DNA from: Planctomycetota bacterium
Lineage (GTDB): Bacteria > Planctomycetota > J058 > JAJDCP01
Assembly (NCBI GenBank): GCA_029260765.1
Contig: JAJDCP010000175.1
Location: forward strand, 1 to 64,000
Direction: 5' to 3'
Length of the DNA: 64,000 nt
Part shown: positions 1 to 9,120 of the stretch, piece by piece
How the letters are laid out: every line of letters starts with the position of its first letter
Position numbering within the stretch: the stretch's first letter is position 1
Translations under genes and position numbers: made by a program
The notes under the pieces: model-generated
The model's database searches: none
What the model was told of the DNA's origin: nothing
The model's input: only the letters and a program-made list of their open reading frames with translations

Positions 1-115
1 CTCTCGCTGACTCGGACGCTTCGCTCTCGCTGACTCGGACGCTTCGCTCTCGCTGACTCGGACGCTTCGCTCTCGCTGACTCGGACGCTTCGCTCTCGCT
101 GACTCGGACGCTTCG
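1..115. repeat. Five tandem copies of a 23-bp unit
   Basis: Five consecutive identical 23-bp units, each beginning CTCTCGCTGACTCGGACGCT, fill the left edge of the window, so the array may extend further left. A single base pair unit length that is not a multiple of three and the lack of any convincing gene make a coding role unlikely. No spacers are present, so this is not a CRISPR array. Confidence 0.9.
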
Positions 116-543
116 CTTGCGGTATTGGCGTAAACCCCTCCCCTACAAAAAGAAAAATCGGTCTTTCGCACCGAATCACAGGAGGCTGAATTTGCCCCCT
201 GGAATCAACTGCATGCCTCTAAACGTTCCCTGAGACAGCCTCTGTGAGCGGCGGAAGCAGCACTGGCGGAGGTTGTATCCGGAGGTTTTGGGTTCACGCT
301 ACGGATCGATCATCTCGTCGGTCACAGCAGCCTGCGGCGTAATTCGAAGAAGGGCTTTTTGGGCCCTTGTAGGGTGCGGGGTTTATCCCCGCCCGTTCGC
401 TCGGGCGGGGATAAACCCCGCCCCTACCTCGGAAAAATCAGTATCTTTGCCGCAGGCTGCACAGACCGACGCTACAGGCAGTTCTCAGCAGTTCGAAGGC
501 ATTGACCCAACCTGACCGAAATCTCTGCAGCGAAGTGTCCTGC
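116..543. other. Non-coding stretch with dispersed repeat motifs
   Basis: No gene is supported here. The stretch holds a segment at 224-251 with CCCTGAGACAGCCTCTGTGA, which recurs with small changes at about 24257 and 24396 and in inverted form at about 13746, and the sequence GACCGACGCTACAGG at about 466, also seen at about 24233. It also contains the large palindrome annotated separately at 376-421. Confidence 0.6.
376..421. repeat. Perfect 20-bp inverted repeat, dispersed palindromic element
   Basis: Arms at 376-395 and 402-421 are perfect reverse complements separated by the 6-nt loop TTCGCT. The right arm, CGGGCGGGGATAAACCCCGC, recurs almost unchanged at about 13807-13826 beside another small hairpin. 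Both copies sit between genes and are followed by an ACCCTAC/CCCCTAC end. This behaves like a REP/MITE-type intergenic palindrome. There is no downstream T-run, so an intrinsic terminator role is not obvious. Confidence 0.8.
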
Positions 544-3249
544 CTATGCCAGGCGCTTTGCGGCCGGGCTCCGGTACCAGAGGTACAGCTGCCCGAGCAG
601 CAGGGGCAGACAGGCGCCGATGGCGATCAGTCCCCAGCCCTCGGCTCCCGGTTCGACGACCTTCAAGACACTCGCCAAGCCTGGCAGGTAGACGGCGAGC
701 AGAATCAGCAGGCCGCAGACGGCCAACGCAGCCCAGATCCAGCGGTTGGTCGTGATGGCGTTGACGAGCAAGGGCGCTCCCGGACGACGGAGGTTGAAGA
801 CGTGCAGTACCTGCCCGATCGCCAACGCTACGAAGGCGACGCTGGCTGCCCTCTGGGGACCCCAACCGAGCAGCAATGCCGTAGCGAAACAGGCGAGCAC
901 GCTCAGGCTCAGCAGGGCGCTCCAGGCCGCAATAGAGCGCCAGTGGCTGCGGGTGAGCACCGGCTCCAGGCGCGGGCGAGGCGGCCGGCTGAGAACGTCC
1001 GGTCGACCATCTCCGAGCCCCAGGGCCAGGGCGGGAAACACATCCGCCAGCAGGTTGAGGTAGAGAATCTGCAGGGGATACAGCGGCAGCGGCAGCCCGC
1101 ACAGTGTCGCGCCCGCGACCAGCAGGATCTCACTGGCATTGGTGGCGAGCAGATACACGACGAAGTTGCGGATGTTGTCGAAGATGATGCGGCCTTGCTC
1201 GATGGCCAGGATGATGCCGGCAAAGCTATCGTCGCGCAGCACCATGTCAGAGGCTTCTCGCGCGACCTGCGTGCCCCGCCTACCTAATGCGACCCCGATG
1301 TCGGCCCTCTTCAGCGCGGGGGCGTCGTTGACCCCATCGCCGATCATCGCGACCACCTCACCATGCTGTTGATGCAATTGCACCAGCCTCAGCTTGTGCT
1401 CGGGACTGCAACGGGCGACGATCTGGGCACGCAACACCGCCCCAAGCGCTTCGCCCTCAAGGGGGTCCGCATCGAGCTGCGAACCCTGCACGGTCCATGC
1501 CGAGGGGTTCTCGCACAGACCGACCTGTTTGGCGATATGCGCCGCTGTCTCCGCGAGATCGCCGGTCGCCATCGCCACTCGGATTCCGGCAGCTCGGCAA
1601 GCTTGCAGGGCGTCACGCACTCCGACGCGCGGCGGGTCACGCATCGCAAAGATCCCCAGCAGGGTCAGCCCGGCATAGGCCGGTTCGTCGCTGTGAGAGA
1701 CGAGTTTCTCGGCCGCCGTCAACAGCCTCTGGCCCTCTCGGGCTGCCTCTTGGCAGCGCTCGAGCCAGGCGTCGCGCGCAGCGTCGTCCAGATCCCGCGC
1801 TCCGGACGGCGTCGCGACCCGCTCGCAGACTGCCAGCACAGCTTCCGGTGCACCTTTGACCGCCACCCGGATCCCCTCGGCAGAGCGGTGCAGCGTGGCC
1901 ATCATGCGGGTGCTTGGATCGAAAGCCTCTTCCCGCACCTCCGGCCAGACGCCGTCGAGGTCTGCTTCGGTGATGCCGGCGCGGTCCGCGGCGACGAGCA
2001 GGGCGATCTCGAGCGGATCTCCCACGGCCTGCTCGTCGGCGTGTCCGTGGTGCAGCGAGGCATTGCTGCACAACACTCCGACTTCGAGCAGTCGCCGCAA
2101 AGTCGACTGTGGTTCTGCTTCCAGCGGCTGCCCTTCGAGCTCGAATATGCTTCGATCCGGCGGTAGCAGCACCTCGCCTTGCTCGAGCAGGATGCTCTCG
2201 ACGCGCATGCAGTTCTCGGTCAGCGTGCCGGTCTTGTCGCTGAATATGCAGGTCGTGGCGCCGAGGGTCTCGACCGCCGCCAGCCTCTCGATCAGAACAT
2301 TGCGCTGCGCCATCCGCCGCATTCCACGGGCCAGGGCGATGGTCGCGACGATCGGCAGCCCCTCGGGAACACTGGCGACCGCCAGCACGACCGCCAGCTT
2401 GACGACCTCGACCAGGCCCCGGCCCGCGGCCAGACCCAGCGGAACCAACGCGAGCACGATCGCGAAGCTGAGCCAGGTCAGTCGTGCACCGAGCCCGCTC
2501 AGGCGTCGTTCCAGCGGTGTGGTCTCGTCGGGGGCCTCGGCCACCAATGCGCTGATGCGGCCCAGCTCGGTGTTCATGCCGGTCGCGACAGCGATGCCCG
2601 CTCCGGAGCCACGGGTGACATGCGTGCCCTTGTAGAGCAGACAGCTGCGCTCGGCCAGGGGGGCAGCCTCGGGGACCGCCGCGCAGTGCTTGGAAGCCGG
2701 CAGGGACTCTCCGGTCAGGGTCGACTCGTCGGCCTTCAGTCGATTGGCCTCGAACAGCCGCATGTCTGTCGTGATGCGGTCGCCCGCTTCGACAAGCAAC
2801 ACGTCTCCGGGCACGACCTTCGCAGCAGAGATCTTCTGGGCTTCGCCGTCGCGCAGCACGGTAGCTTCCACACTACCCAGCAGACGCAGGGCGTCCATCG
2901 AACGCAAGGCGCGCAGCTCCATACCGAAGCCCAGCATCGCGTTGAGGAAGATCACCGCCAACACCGCAGTGCCCTCGACGTTGTCGCCGAAGGCAAATGC
3001 GAGCAGGGCGGCCACCGCCAGAAGCAGGATGATGATGCTCTTGAATTGTGCCAGCAAGACGGCCAGAACGCTGCGTCGAGCCCGATGGTGCAGGCGGTTC
3101 GGGCCGTACCGCTGCAGGCGTCGACGGGCCTCGCGCGCGCTGAGACCTCGCTCGGGGTCGACGCCGGCGGTCTGCGCGATGACGCGCACGTCCAGGGCCC
3201 AGGGAGGGGCCGGGGGCTTGTTCGCTGCGGCCTGGCTCGCTTCGCTCAA
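544..3249 (-). CDS. Cation-transporting P-type ATPase (P2, Ca2+-ATPase-like)
   Basis: About 901 residues. It has the full P-type order: an N-terminal cation-ATPase domain (GLSAREARRRLQRYGPNRL), a TGES actuator motif, the PEGLP motif in the fourth membrane helix, the phosphorylation site DKTGTLTE near residue 336, the hinge GDGVNDAPAL, and a C-terminal helical bundle with NLLADVFPALALG. PEGLP and the NxxxD-like sixth helix fit P2 pumps that move Ca2+ or similar cations across the inner membrane using ATP; the ion itself cannot be read. A GTG at 3279 opens the frame, but TTG at 3249 has AGGAGA six bases upstream and keeps the whole domain, so it is preferred. The gene stands alone, facing away from the CBS gene. 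Confidence 0.9.
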   Translation of the reverse strand: MSEASQAAANKPPAPPWALDVRVIAQTAGVDPERGLSAREARRRLQRYGPNRLHHRARRSVLAVLLAQFKSIIILLLAVAALLAFAFGDNVEGTAVLAVIFLNAMLGFGMELRALRSMDALRLLGSVEATVLRDGEAQKISAAKVVPGDVLLVEAGDRITTDMRLFEANRLKADESTLTGESLPASKHCAAVPEAAPLAERSCLLYKGTHVTRGSGAGIAVATGMNTELGRISALVAEAPDETTPLERRLSGLGARLTWLSFAIVLALVPLGLAAGRGLVEVVKLAVVLAVASVPEGLPIVATIALARGMRRMAQRNVLIERLAAVETLGATTCIFSDKTGTLTENCMRVESILLEQGEVLLPPDRSIFELEGQPLEAEPQSTLRRLLEVGVLCSNASLHHGHADEQAVGDPLEIALLVAADRAGITEADLDGVWPEVREEAFDPSTRMMATLHRSAEGIRVAVKGAPEAVLAVCERVATPSGARDLDDAARDAWLERCQEAAREGQRLLTAAEKLVSHSDEPAYAGLTLLGIFAMRDPPRVGVRDALQACRAAGIRVAMATGDLAETAAHIAKQVGLCENPSAWTVQGSQLDADPLEGEALGAVLRAQIVARCSPEHKLRLVQLHQQHGEVVAMIGDGVNDAPALKRADIGVALGRRGTQVAREASDMVLRDDSFAGIILAIEQGRIIFDNIRNFVVYLLATNASEILLVAGATLCGLPLPLYPLQILYLNLLADVFPALALGLGDGRPDVLSRPPRPRLEPVLTRSHWRSIAAWSALLSLSVLACFATALLLGWGPQRAASVAFVALAIGQVLHVFNLRRPGAPLLVNAITTNRWIWAALAVCGLLILLAVYLPGLASVLKVVEPGAEGWGLIAIGACLPLLLGQLYLWYRSPAAKRLA

Positions 3250-3410
3250 ACCCGGTCTCCTGTTCGGATGCAGGAACACTTGAGTTTCCGTGCTGAAACA
3301 TTGCCCTGCCGCGCGTTACCGTTCACGGACCTTGGCTGCGTCAAGGGCGGCACATGCAGAGGCACGGTACTTGCGAGTCCATCGTACCTGCGAAACGATG
3401 AGGAAAGCTT

Positions 3411-3848
3411 ATGAGTGTCAAAGTTGCCGATCTGATGCGTAAACAAGTCGTCTCCACGCGTCCCCATGAGAGTGTGGGGCATGTGCGAACCATCTTGGCA
3501 AGAAACCAGATCCACACGGTTCCTGTGCTGAATGCCCAGGGAGGCGTGGCAGGCATCGTCTCGAGCGCGGACATTCTCACCCATGGACGCCCCGCCACCC
3601 CGATCAATCAGCTGATGACCGAGGCCGTCTATACGATTCCGCAATACGCGGACGTCCAGATTGCCGCCCGCATGATGCGCAACCACCGCATCCATCATCT
3701 GCTCGTCACACACGAGGAGAAGCTCGTGGGAATCCTCAGCAGCTTCGACTTGCTGAAGTTGGTCGAAGGGCATCGTTATGTAGCAAAGAATCCTTCGACC
3801 CCCAAAGAGAGAGGCATCGGCAAACGGACGCGCGAAGAAGCCCGCTGA
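3411..3848 (+). CDS. Tandem CBS-domain protein
   Basis: A 145-residue soluble protein made of two CBS domains, roughly residues 8-60 and 68-120, with a short basic tail (KERGIGKRTREEAR). CBS pairs bind adenosyl ligands such as AMP, ATP or SAM and usually act as energy or redox sensors. The start is ATG after GAGGAAAGCTT. No catalytic or membrane domain is attached, so it is a stand-alone sensor. Its neighbours are a cation ATPase and a universal stress protein, which fits a stress or energy-status role, but partner and ligand are unknown. Confidence 0.85.
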   Translation: MSVKVADLMRKQVVSTRPHESVGHVRTILARNQIHTVPVLNAQGGVAGIVSSADILTHGRPATPINQLMTEAVYTIPQYADVQIAARMMRNHRIHHLLVTHEEKLVGILSSFDLLKLVEGHRYVAKNPSTPKERGIGKRTREEAR

Positions 3849-3934
3849 TACGCCGACGGACGCCCACTGTGATCCAAACCTGTCCGTAGGGAGCGCAGGT
3901 CCCGGCCGCGAATTGTCGCGGGGGGCACCAGCCC

Positions 3935-4777
3935 TCATGCCTGCGCGCGCACCACCAACAGCGGGCGGGAGCACGAACGCAGGACCTTCTCCGCCACGGA
4001 GCCAAAGACCCAACGCATCACACCACTGCGCCCGTGGCTGGCGAGGGCGATCAGGTCTGCATCGATATTCTCGGCGGTGTCGAGGATCGCGGCGGCCGGG
4101 TCGCCGAGTATGGCCAGGCTGTCGACGTGGAAGCCGGCCTCGCGCAGCCGTGGCAGGAACAGATCGAGCACCCCCAGACGGGCGTGTTGCCAATCAGCCT
4201 CGGCAGACTCGCGAGAAGGCTCGACGCCGAGCAGCAGGAGCTCGGTGCCCTGGGCCGGAAACAGAGCATGCAGCTCTTCGAGGATGTAGGTGGAGCGCAC
4301 CGAGCCGTCGAGCGGAACCAGCACGCGCCTGTTGGTTCGACCGGCGGCAGCCGCAGGGCCGCGGGAAGGGTTCCACAGCAACAGCGGCGTGGTCGAGCCG
4401 CGCAGGACTCGCTCGGCGACGCTGCCTCGAACCCAACGCGCCAGGCCACTGCGGCCGTGGGTCGCCATCGCGAGCAGCTCAACGTCTGCGCGCACCGCCT
4501 GATCGAGAATGCAGCGGGCCGGATCGCCCCTGAGGGCTAGCGTCTCCACCTGCAGTCCCGTCTGTTTGAGGTCCTGGCTCAGCGCGGCGAGGTAGGCAAG
4601 CGCTTCCTCGTAACGGGTGTCCGGGGTCGGAGATGCGGCTGAAGACTCATCCGAGGGAACCACGCGCAGCAACTGCCAGTTCCAGCTGTAGGGGGCGGCC
4701 AGCAAAGAACGCAATGTGGGGATGATGGTCGCGGAGAGTTGGGAACCGTCGAGCGGCACCAGCATTGTTGCTACCAA
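3935..4777 (-). CDS. Tandem universal stress protein (UspA family)
   Basis: About 280 residues containing two Usp domains in a row. Each starts with a beta strand ending in VPLDGS and ends with the ATP-binding signature G-2x-G-9x-G(S/T): THGRSGLARWVRGSV in the first half and SHGRSGVMRWVFGSV in the second. Tandem Usp proteins act as nucleotide-binding stress factors in the cytoplasm. TTG at 4777 has AAGGAG six bases upstream; an ATG at 4765 is the alternative and would remove four residues. The gene follows the GT-C/TPR gene on the same strand after about 54 bases and may be co-transcribed with it. Confidence 0.88.
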   Translation of the reverse strand: MVATMLVPLDGSQLSATIIPTLRSLLAAPYSWNWQLLRVVPSDESSAASPTPDTRYEEALAYLAALSQDLKQTGLQVETLALRGDPARCILDQAVRADVELLAMATHGRSGLARWVRGSVAERVLRGSTTPLLLWNPSRGPAAAAGRTNRRVLVPLDGSVRSTYILEELHALFPAQGTELLLLGVEPSRESAEADWQHARLGVLDLFLPRLREAGFHVDSLAILGDPAAAILDTAENIDADLIALASHGRSGVMRWVFGSVAEKVLRSCSRPLLVVRAQA

Positions 4778-4831
4778 GGCTGTCTCCTTCGGTCGGTTTT
4801 CATAAACACCAAGCAAGCGGGGGGCCAAACT

Positions 4832-7174
4832 TCATGGTGGATCATCCGCACGTTCGCGGGCGACCGTCAACATCTCTTCCAGACGACGGTCGCCCGGGCG
4901 CTCCTGCAGGGCGGCCTCGAAGTGCTGGACAGCCTCGCTGTAGGATCCTTGTTGGGCAAACAGCACCCCGAGCAGCTCATGAGCCTTGCCGTGGCTGGGT
5001 TGCTCCGCCAGGACCGCTCTCAACTGGGCTTCCCCTCTCTCCGTATGTCCGGCTGCGATCAGCGCGCCGGCCAGCTCGACCCGCGCGCGAAGCTGAGGGT
5101 CGATGCGTAGGCTGGCGCTGAAACATTGGATGGCGTCGTCGAGATGGGCGCGCGCAAATGCCCGCCTGCCGAGAAAACTCCAAGCCGGTGCATGCTCCGT
5201 GCCGAGCTCTAATGCTCGGCGGTAGTGGGCCTCGGCGGCGTCGTGGTCTCGGGACAGCTCACAGACGCGCCCCAATTGGTAGTGTGCCTCGGCGTACTCG
5301 GGGTGTGCGCGGACGGTCTGCTCCAAGAGCGCGCGGCTCTCCGCGACAGCTCCGAGTTTGAGCAGAACCTGGCCCAGCGTCACGCGATGCGCTGGCTGGG
5401 CGGGCTCGAGGGACGCCGCGATCTCAAGCTGCTGGCGCGCCTCCTGCCAACGTTCTGTGCGAGCGTACAGCTCGGCGAGCGTGCTGTGGTTCTCCGCCAG
5501 CGGTGGGTGCGCTTCGATCGTCGCTGCGAGCCGGGCAAGTGCCTCTTGTTCCAGACCCAGCTCGAACTCGAGCCGAGCCAGCAGCGCTTGGGCTTCTGGC
5601 GTGCCAGCCTCCTTTTGCAGCAGGATCCAGGCATGCCGCGGGTGCCCTTGTCGGTAGAGATTCCGGGCCAGACGGATGTGTTTGTCGAGCTCGTCTGCCC
5701 CCCAGTTGTACGCTTGGGTCAGCAAAGCGAGCGCCTCCTGCTCGCGGCCCAGTCGAAACAGGCACGAGGAGAGGGCGTTGGGAGCCGCCCAGGTAAACTG
5801 ACCCAGCTGAGTCGCGCGTTCCAGGTGAGGCAGCGCTTCCTCCAGCCGACCTTGACGCATCAGCTCGGTCCCCAGGTTCTGGTGCGCGCGGAACGTCTGG
5901 CGCAGCATGGGGTTGGACTTGGCAAGCACATCCCGCCAGAGGCTCTCGTTGCTCTGCCAGGCCTGATTCTGCTGCCGGGTCCAGACGCCGAAGACCCCGG
6001 CCACAACCACCAGGCCCAGGCACAGCAGGCGGCGCCCACGCGGACCGGTCCGAAAGCAGGCCTGCGCCGCCAGCAAGAAGCCGAGACTGGCCAGGTACAG
6101 CCGGTATTCGGCGATGCTGTCCAGCCCCTGCAGGGGCGACTCGAGGGCGTGCATCGTGAACCACCAGAAAATGCCGAATGCGATCAGTTTGTGGCGTCGC
6201 GTCGCCCACAGACCGACCCCCATCAGGCCGAGAACCATCAGCAGGGCAGGGAGGTTCGTCCACGGCTCGACCCAGCCTATCGAGCTCAAGAAGGAGTGGT
6301 CGATGCTGAGACGCGAAGGATGTGGAAAGACCAACAGACTGCCATACAGGAACATGGCGCGGCTCTGCTCAAGGATGCGCCAGAAGGGTTGGCGGCCACC
6401 CAGCCATTCCCAACCGTGATAATCGAGCGCGATCATGCCGAGCACGGCCAGAAGCAGAAGCGCGGCGAACCAGCTGCGTCGTCGTTGCCAGAACCAGGCG
6501 CGGCGCATGTCCTGGAACACAGTCCACTCGACCAGCAGCACGGCGCCGGCGAACAGAGCGCCGGTCTCTTTGCTGAGGAGCGCAAGCGATCCGAGCAGAA
6601 CGCAGCCGGCGTAGCCGACGCGCCGCCAGCCCGGAGAGCTGGAAGTGCGGGCGCGCAGATAGACCAACAATCCGAGCAACATGAAGCAGGAAGTCTGCAG
6701 CACCATACGCTGGTGGATGTAGGTGACCGCAGAGATGTGGACGGGGTGCAGCGCCCACAGCAAGGCCAGCGATCCGGCGATGCCCCGCCAACGGCTGAGC
6801 TCTTCGGCCAGCAAGCGGGCCACACTCGGACCGGACCTCGCGGCCAGGGCCAGCAGCTGCAACAAAAAGAGGTAGACCAGCAAGCTATTGAGCGCGTGCA
6901 AGCCCAGGTTGACCGCGCGGAAAGTACGCGGGTGGAGGCCTCCCGCGTAATGGGACAGGGCAAAGCCCAGGTTCGAGACAGGGCGCATGCGCATCTGGCG
7001 ATGGCCCTTCAACGCGCGGAGCAGAGCCTCGCTTGTGAAGCTCTGCAGCTGGATGGCTGGGTTGTTCACGCTGTTCCATTCGTCGTCGTAGACGAAAGGG
7101 TGGTCGAGCGTGTCGAAGTAGACCGCGACGACAAGCACAGGAAGCCCGATCAGGGGCAGCCAGCGGGGGAACAT
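4832..7174 (-). CDS. TMTC-like GT-C membrane protein with TPR tail
   Basis: A 780-residue protein. The first half is a polytopic membrane region with an aspartate pair in the first external loop (HPFVYDDEWN, residues about 26-35) and the motif HPVHISAVTYIHQRM. The second half, from about residue 420, is made of TPR repeats. A DD loop followed by a helical bundle and TPRs is the architecture of TMTC-type GT-C glycosyltransferases, which transfer sugars from a lipid-linked donor; activity here is inferred. It is clearly paralogous to the 11408-13744 gene. It starts at ATG 7174 without a clear ribosome site and shares a 250-bp divergent promoter region with the radical SAM gene. Confidence 0.75.
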   Translation of the reverse strand: MFPRWLPLIGLPVLVVAVYFDTLDHPFVYDDEWNSVNNPAIQLQSFTSEALLRALKGHRQMRMRPVSNLGFALSHYAGGLHPRTFRAVNLGLHALNSLLVYLFLLQLLALAARSGPSVARLLAEELSRWRGIAGSLALLWALHPVHISAVTYIHQRMVLQTSCFMLLGLLVYLRARTSSSPGWRRVGYAGCVLLGSLALLSKETGALFAGAVLLVEWTVFQDMRRAWFWQRRRSWFAALLLLAVLGMIALDYHGWEWLGGRQPFWRILEQSRAMFLYGSLLVFPHPSRLSIDHSFLSSIGWVEPWTNLPALLMVLGLMGVGLWATRRHKLIAFGIFWWFTMHALESPLQGLDSIAEYRLYLASLGFLLAAQACFRTGPRGRRLLCLGLVVVAGVFGVWTRQQNQAWQSNESLWRDVLAKSNPMLRQTFRAHQNLGTELMRQGRLEEALPHLERATQLGQFTWAAPNALSSCLFRLGREQEALALLTQAYNWGADELDKHIRLARNLYRQGHPRHAWILLQKEAGTPEAQALLARLEFELGLEQEALARLAATIEAHPPLAENHSTLAELYARTERWQEARQQLEIAASLEPAQPAHRVTLGQVLLKLGAVAESRALLEQTVRAHPEYAEAHYQLGRVCELSRDHDAAEAHYRRALELGTEHAPAWSFLGRRAFARAHLDDAIQCFSASLRIDPQLRARVELAGALIAAGHTERGEAQLRAVLAEQPSHGKAHELLGVLFAQQGSYSEAVQHFEAALQERPGDRRLEEMLTVARERADDPP

Positions 7175-7201
7175 CGTGATACCACCGGAAGGTGCGCAGA
7201 C

Positions 7202-7239
7202 CCCGATAGTACAGGACTCGCCGGCCCTGTACTATCGGG
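7202..7239. promoter_or_regulatory. 14-bp perfect inverted repeat in divergent promoter region
   Basis: CCCGATAGTACAGG at 7202-7215 is the exact reverse complement of 7226-7239, with a 10-nt loop between. It lies between the divergently read GT-C/TPR gene and the radical SAM gene. There is no T-run on either side, so a terminator is unlikely. An operator or cruciform site is possible. Confidence 0.5.
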
Positions 7240-7312
7240 CTGTCATCTCGAGCGTTGGGGCCGGAGCGCGTGTGGGCGACAAGCTGTGGACCCCGGGCTT
7301 TGCATCGCATTG

Positions 7313-7331
7313 ATACGTATTGAAACGTTTC
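7313..7331. promoter_or_regulatory. Adjacent palindromes ATACGTAT and GAAACGTTTC
   Basis: Two perfect palindromes, 8 bp (7313-7320) and 10 bp (7322-7331), lie one base apart about 100 bp upstream of the radical SAM start. The second resembles operators bound by dimeric repressors. No regulator for it is seen in the window. Confidence 0.3.
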
Positions 7332-7428
7332 TGAACCCGACGGCTAGCAGGCTGCGACGCTGTGGGGCGCCTGGCAAGCGCGCATGCAGCGGTACTGTAT
7401 TTGCTTGACCCGTGTAAGGAGGGTAAGG

Positions 7429-9102
7429 ATGCGTACTGACCGGGTTCTGATCGTGACAGGTGGTTTGATCACGGCCAAGGACCGTTCCCTGTTTCAGATC
7501 GTCAAGAAACAGATCACGCAGTGGAAGGCGGCAGACGCGGCCTGGCTCGACGCCAAGGTCAAGGCCGTCGCCCTCGAGCCTCTGCTCGCCGGCCAGCTGG
7601 AGAAGCGGCGGACGCGAGATCCCGAGGTGCGCGGCTACTTCGACAACCACGAGAACTTCGAGACTCCCGAGTTGACCGAGGTGATCCTGGCGACCCTGCT
7701 CGAAAACGAGGGCATGCCCTATGAGGTGACGACCTACGGGGAGCTCTTCTCCAACCCGAACCAGGCAAAAAAACAGCTCGAGCGCTGCAACTGCGTGTTC
7801 GCGTCGTCGACCCTGTTGCGAGACCTGAGCGAGGTCGAGCCCCTGATGCGGATGCTGAAGCGGCCCGACAACCACATCGTGCTCGGCGGTGCCTTGACGG
7901 GCGCCTTGTCTGGCAAGTGGGAAGGCATGCCCGAGGTCGAGTTGGTCGCGGTCGGCTATGGGGAGTGGTTGGTGCCCTGCCTGGTTCGTTGGATCCGCTC
8001 GGGCTTCCGTGCGTTGCAGCCCCCCGAGCGCGGCCGGGTGCTCGAAGGCAGCCCCACGCGCTGGATCCACAGCGGCAGCCCTGACAGCCTGGACCTGGAC
8101 TTCTTGACCCGGCCTGACTGGCAACTGGCCGAACGCGTCCACGGGCGCAAGTTCCGCATGGTGCACTACGAGAGTGTGCGCGGCTGCCCCTACCGCTGCT
8201 CGTTCTGCAACTACCCCTACCTGTTCGATGACACCCGCTTCCGCTACAAAAGCGCCGAGCGCATCGCGGCCGATTGGCAGCACTATGCCGCCCACGGCGC
8301 CGAGTACATCACCTGTCTCGACTCACTGTTCACCATGCCGCGCAAGCGTCTGGTACGGCTCTGCGAGCTCTTGATCGAGCGCAAGGTGGGCGTCAAGTGG
8401 ATCTGCTACGCGCGCACCAGCGACCTGGTCAAGCTCGAGATCGCCGAGCTGATGCGGGCAGCCGGCTGCATCCAGGTCCAGATCGGGCTGGAGTCGGCCG
8501 ATCCGCAGATCTTGCAGAACATGGTCAAGAAATGCACGGTCGAGGACAACGCCCGCGGCATCGAGAATTGCCGCAAAGTGGGGATCACCAGCCTCGTCAG
8601 TCTGATCGTCGGCTTTCCCGGCGAGACTGAAGAGACTCTGGAGCGGACCTACCAGTTCATGCAGAACCACCCGCCAGACTTCTTCTTCCTGGCGACTTTC
8701 AGCACGCGCGTGCCCGGGGTGCCCGTCCTCAATGAGCGCAACCGGAGGCGTTTCGGGCTGATCAGCTCCGACAACGCCTATGCGGTCTCGCCGTACTGGG
8801 TGCACGACACGATGTCCTGCGCAGACGTGGGCAACCACGTCCGACGTTTGCAGCGACGGCTGATGGAGAATCAGGTCAGCCTCGATGCGGCCCTGTTCTA
8901 TGACGGCATCCTGTCCTTCCGGCCTGAGCAGCGCGCAGCCCTGCTCGAGTTCCAACAAAAAGTCGCCCAGAGGCACCGCTGGGTACGGCGCGGCTTCGAC
9001 AAGCTGCATGCCTGGATCGACCGCAAGCTGGGCGAGGATGTGCAGCGGTTTGTGTCTGACAACCCACGGCCGCTGCCATTGGTTCCGGCGTTGAGCGCTT
9101 GA
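7429..9102 (+). CDS. B12-binding radical SAM enzyme
   Basis: About 557 residues. The N-terminal part looks like a cobalamin-binding-type Rossmann region (HIVLGGALTGALSGKW, VGYGEWLVP). The radical SAM cluster motif CPYRCSFC lies near residues 253-260, followed by a barrel with CLDSLF and IQIGLES-like strands. Such enzymes use a 4Fe-4S cluster and SAM for methylation, rearrangement or ring chemistry on unactivated carbons. ATG at 7429 follows AAGGAGGGTAAGG. It heads an operon with an ICMT-like methyltransferase, a desaturase and a START-like protein, suggesting a lipid-like substrate. The specific reaction is unknown. Confidence 0.85.
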   Translation: MRTDRVLIVTGGLITAKDRSLFQIVKKQITQWKAADAAWLDAKVKAVALEPLLAGQLEKRRTRDPEVRGYFDNHENFETPELTEVILATLLENEGMPYEVTTYGELFSNPNQAKKQLERCNCVFASSTLLRDLSEVEPLMRMLKRPDNHIVLGGALTGALSGKWEGMPEVELVAVGYGEWLVPCLVRWIRSGFRALQPPERGRVLEGSPTRWIHSGSPDSLDLDFLTRPDWQLAERVHGRKFRMVHYESVRGCPYRCSFCNYPYLFDDTRFRYKSAERIAADWQHYAAHGAEYITCLDSLFTMPRKRLVRLCELLIERKVGVKWICYARTSDLVKLEIAELMRAAGCIQVQIGLESADPQILQNMVKKCTVEDNARGIENCRKVGITSLVSLIVGFPGETEETLERTYQFMQNHPPDFFFLATFSTRVPGVPVLNERNRRRFGLISSDNAYAVSPYWVHDTMSCADVGNHVRRLQRRLMENQVSLDAALFYDGILSFRPEQRAALLEFQQKVAQRHRWVRRGFDKLHAWIDRKLGEDVQRFVSDNPRPLPLVPALSA

Positions 9103-9120
9103 GCGAAGGAGACTGGTGAC

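Noticed and set aside
273..515. 80-codon plus-strand frame at the left edge
   Set aside because: It runs across the large palindrome and repeat motifs, has no ribosome site and no recognisable domain.
5225..7408. Long plus-strand frame opposite the GT-C/TPR gene
   Set aside because: It lacks domain features and is rich in Gln/Arg/Ala as expected for an antisense shadow of GC-rich coding sequence.
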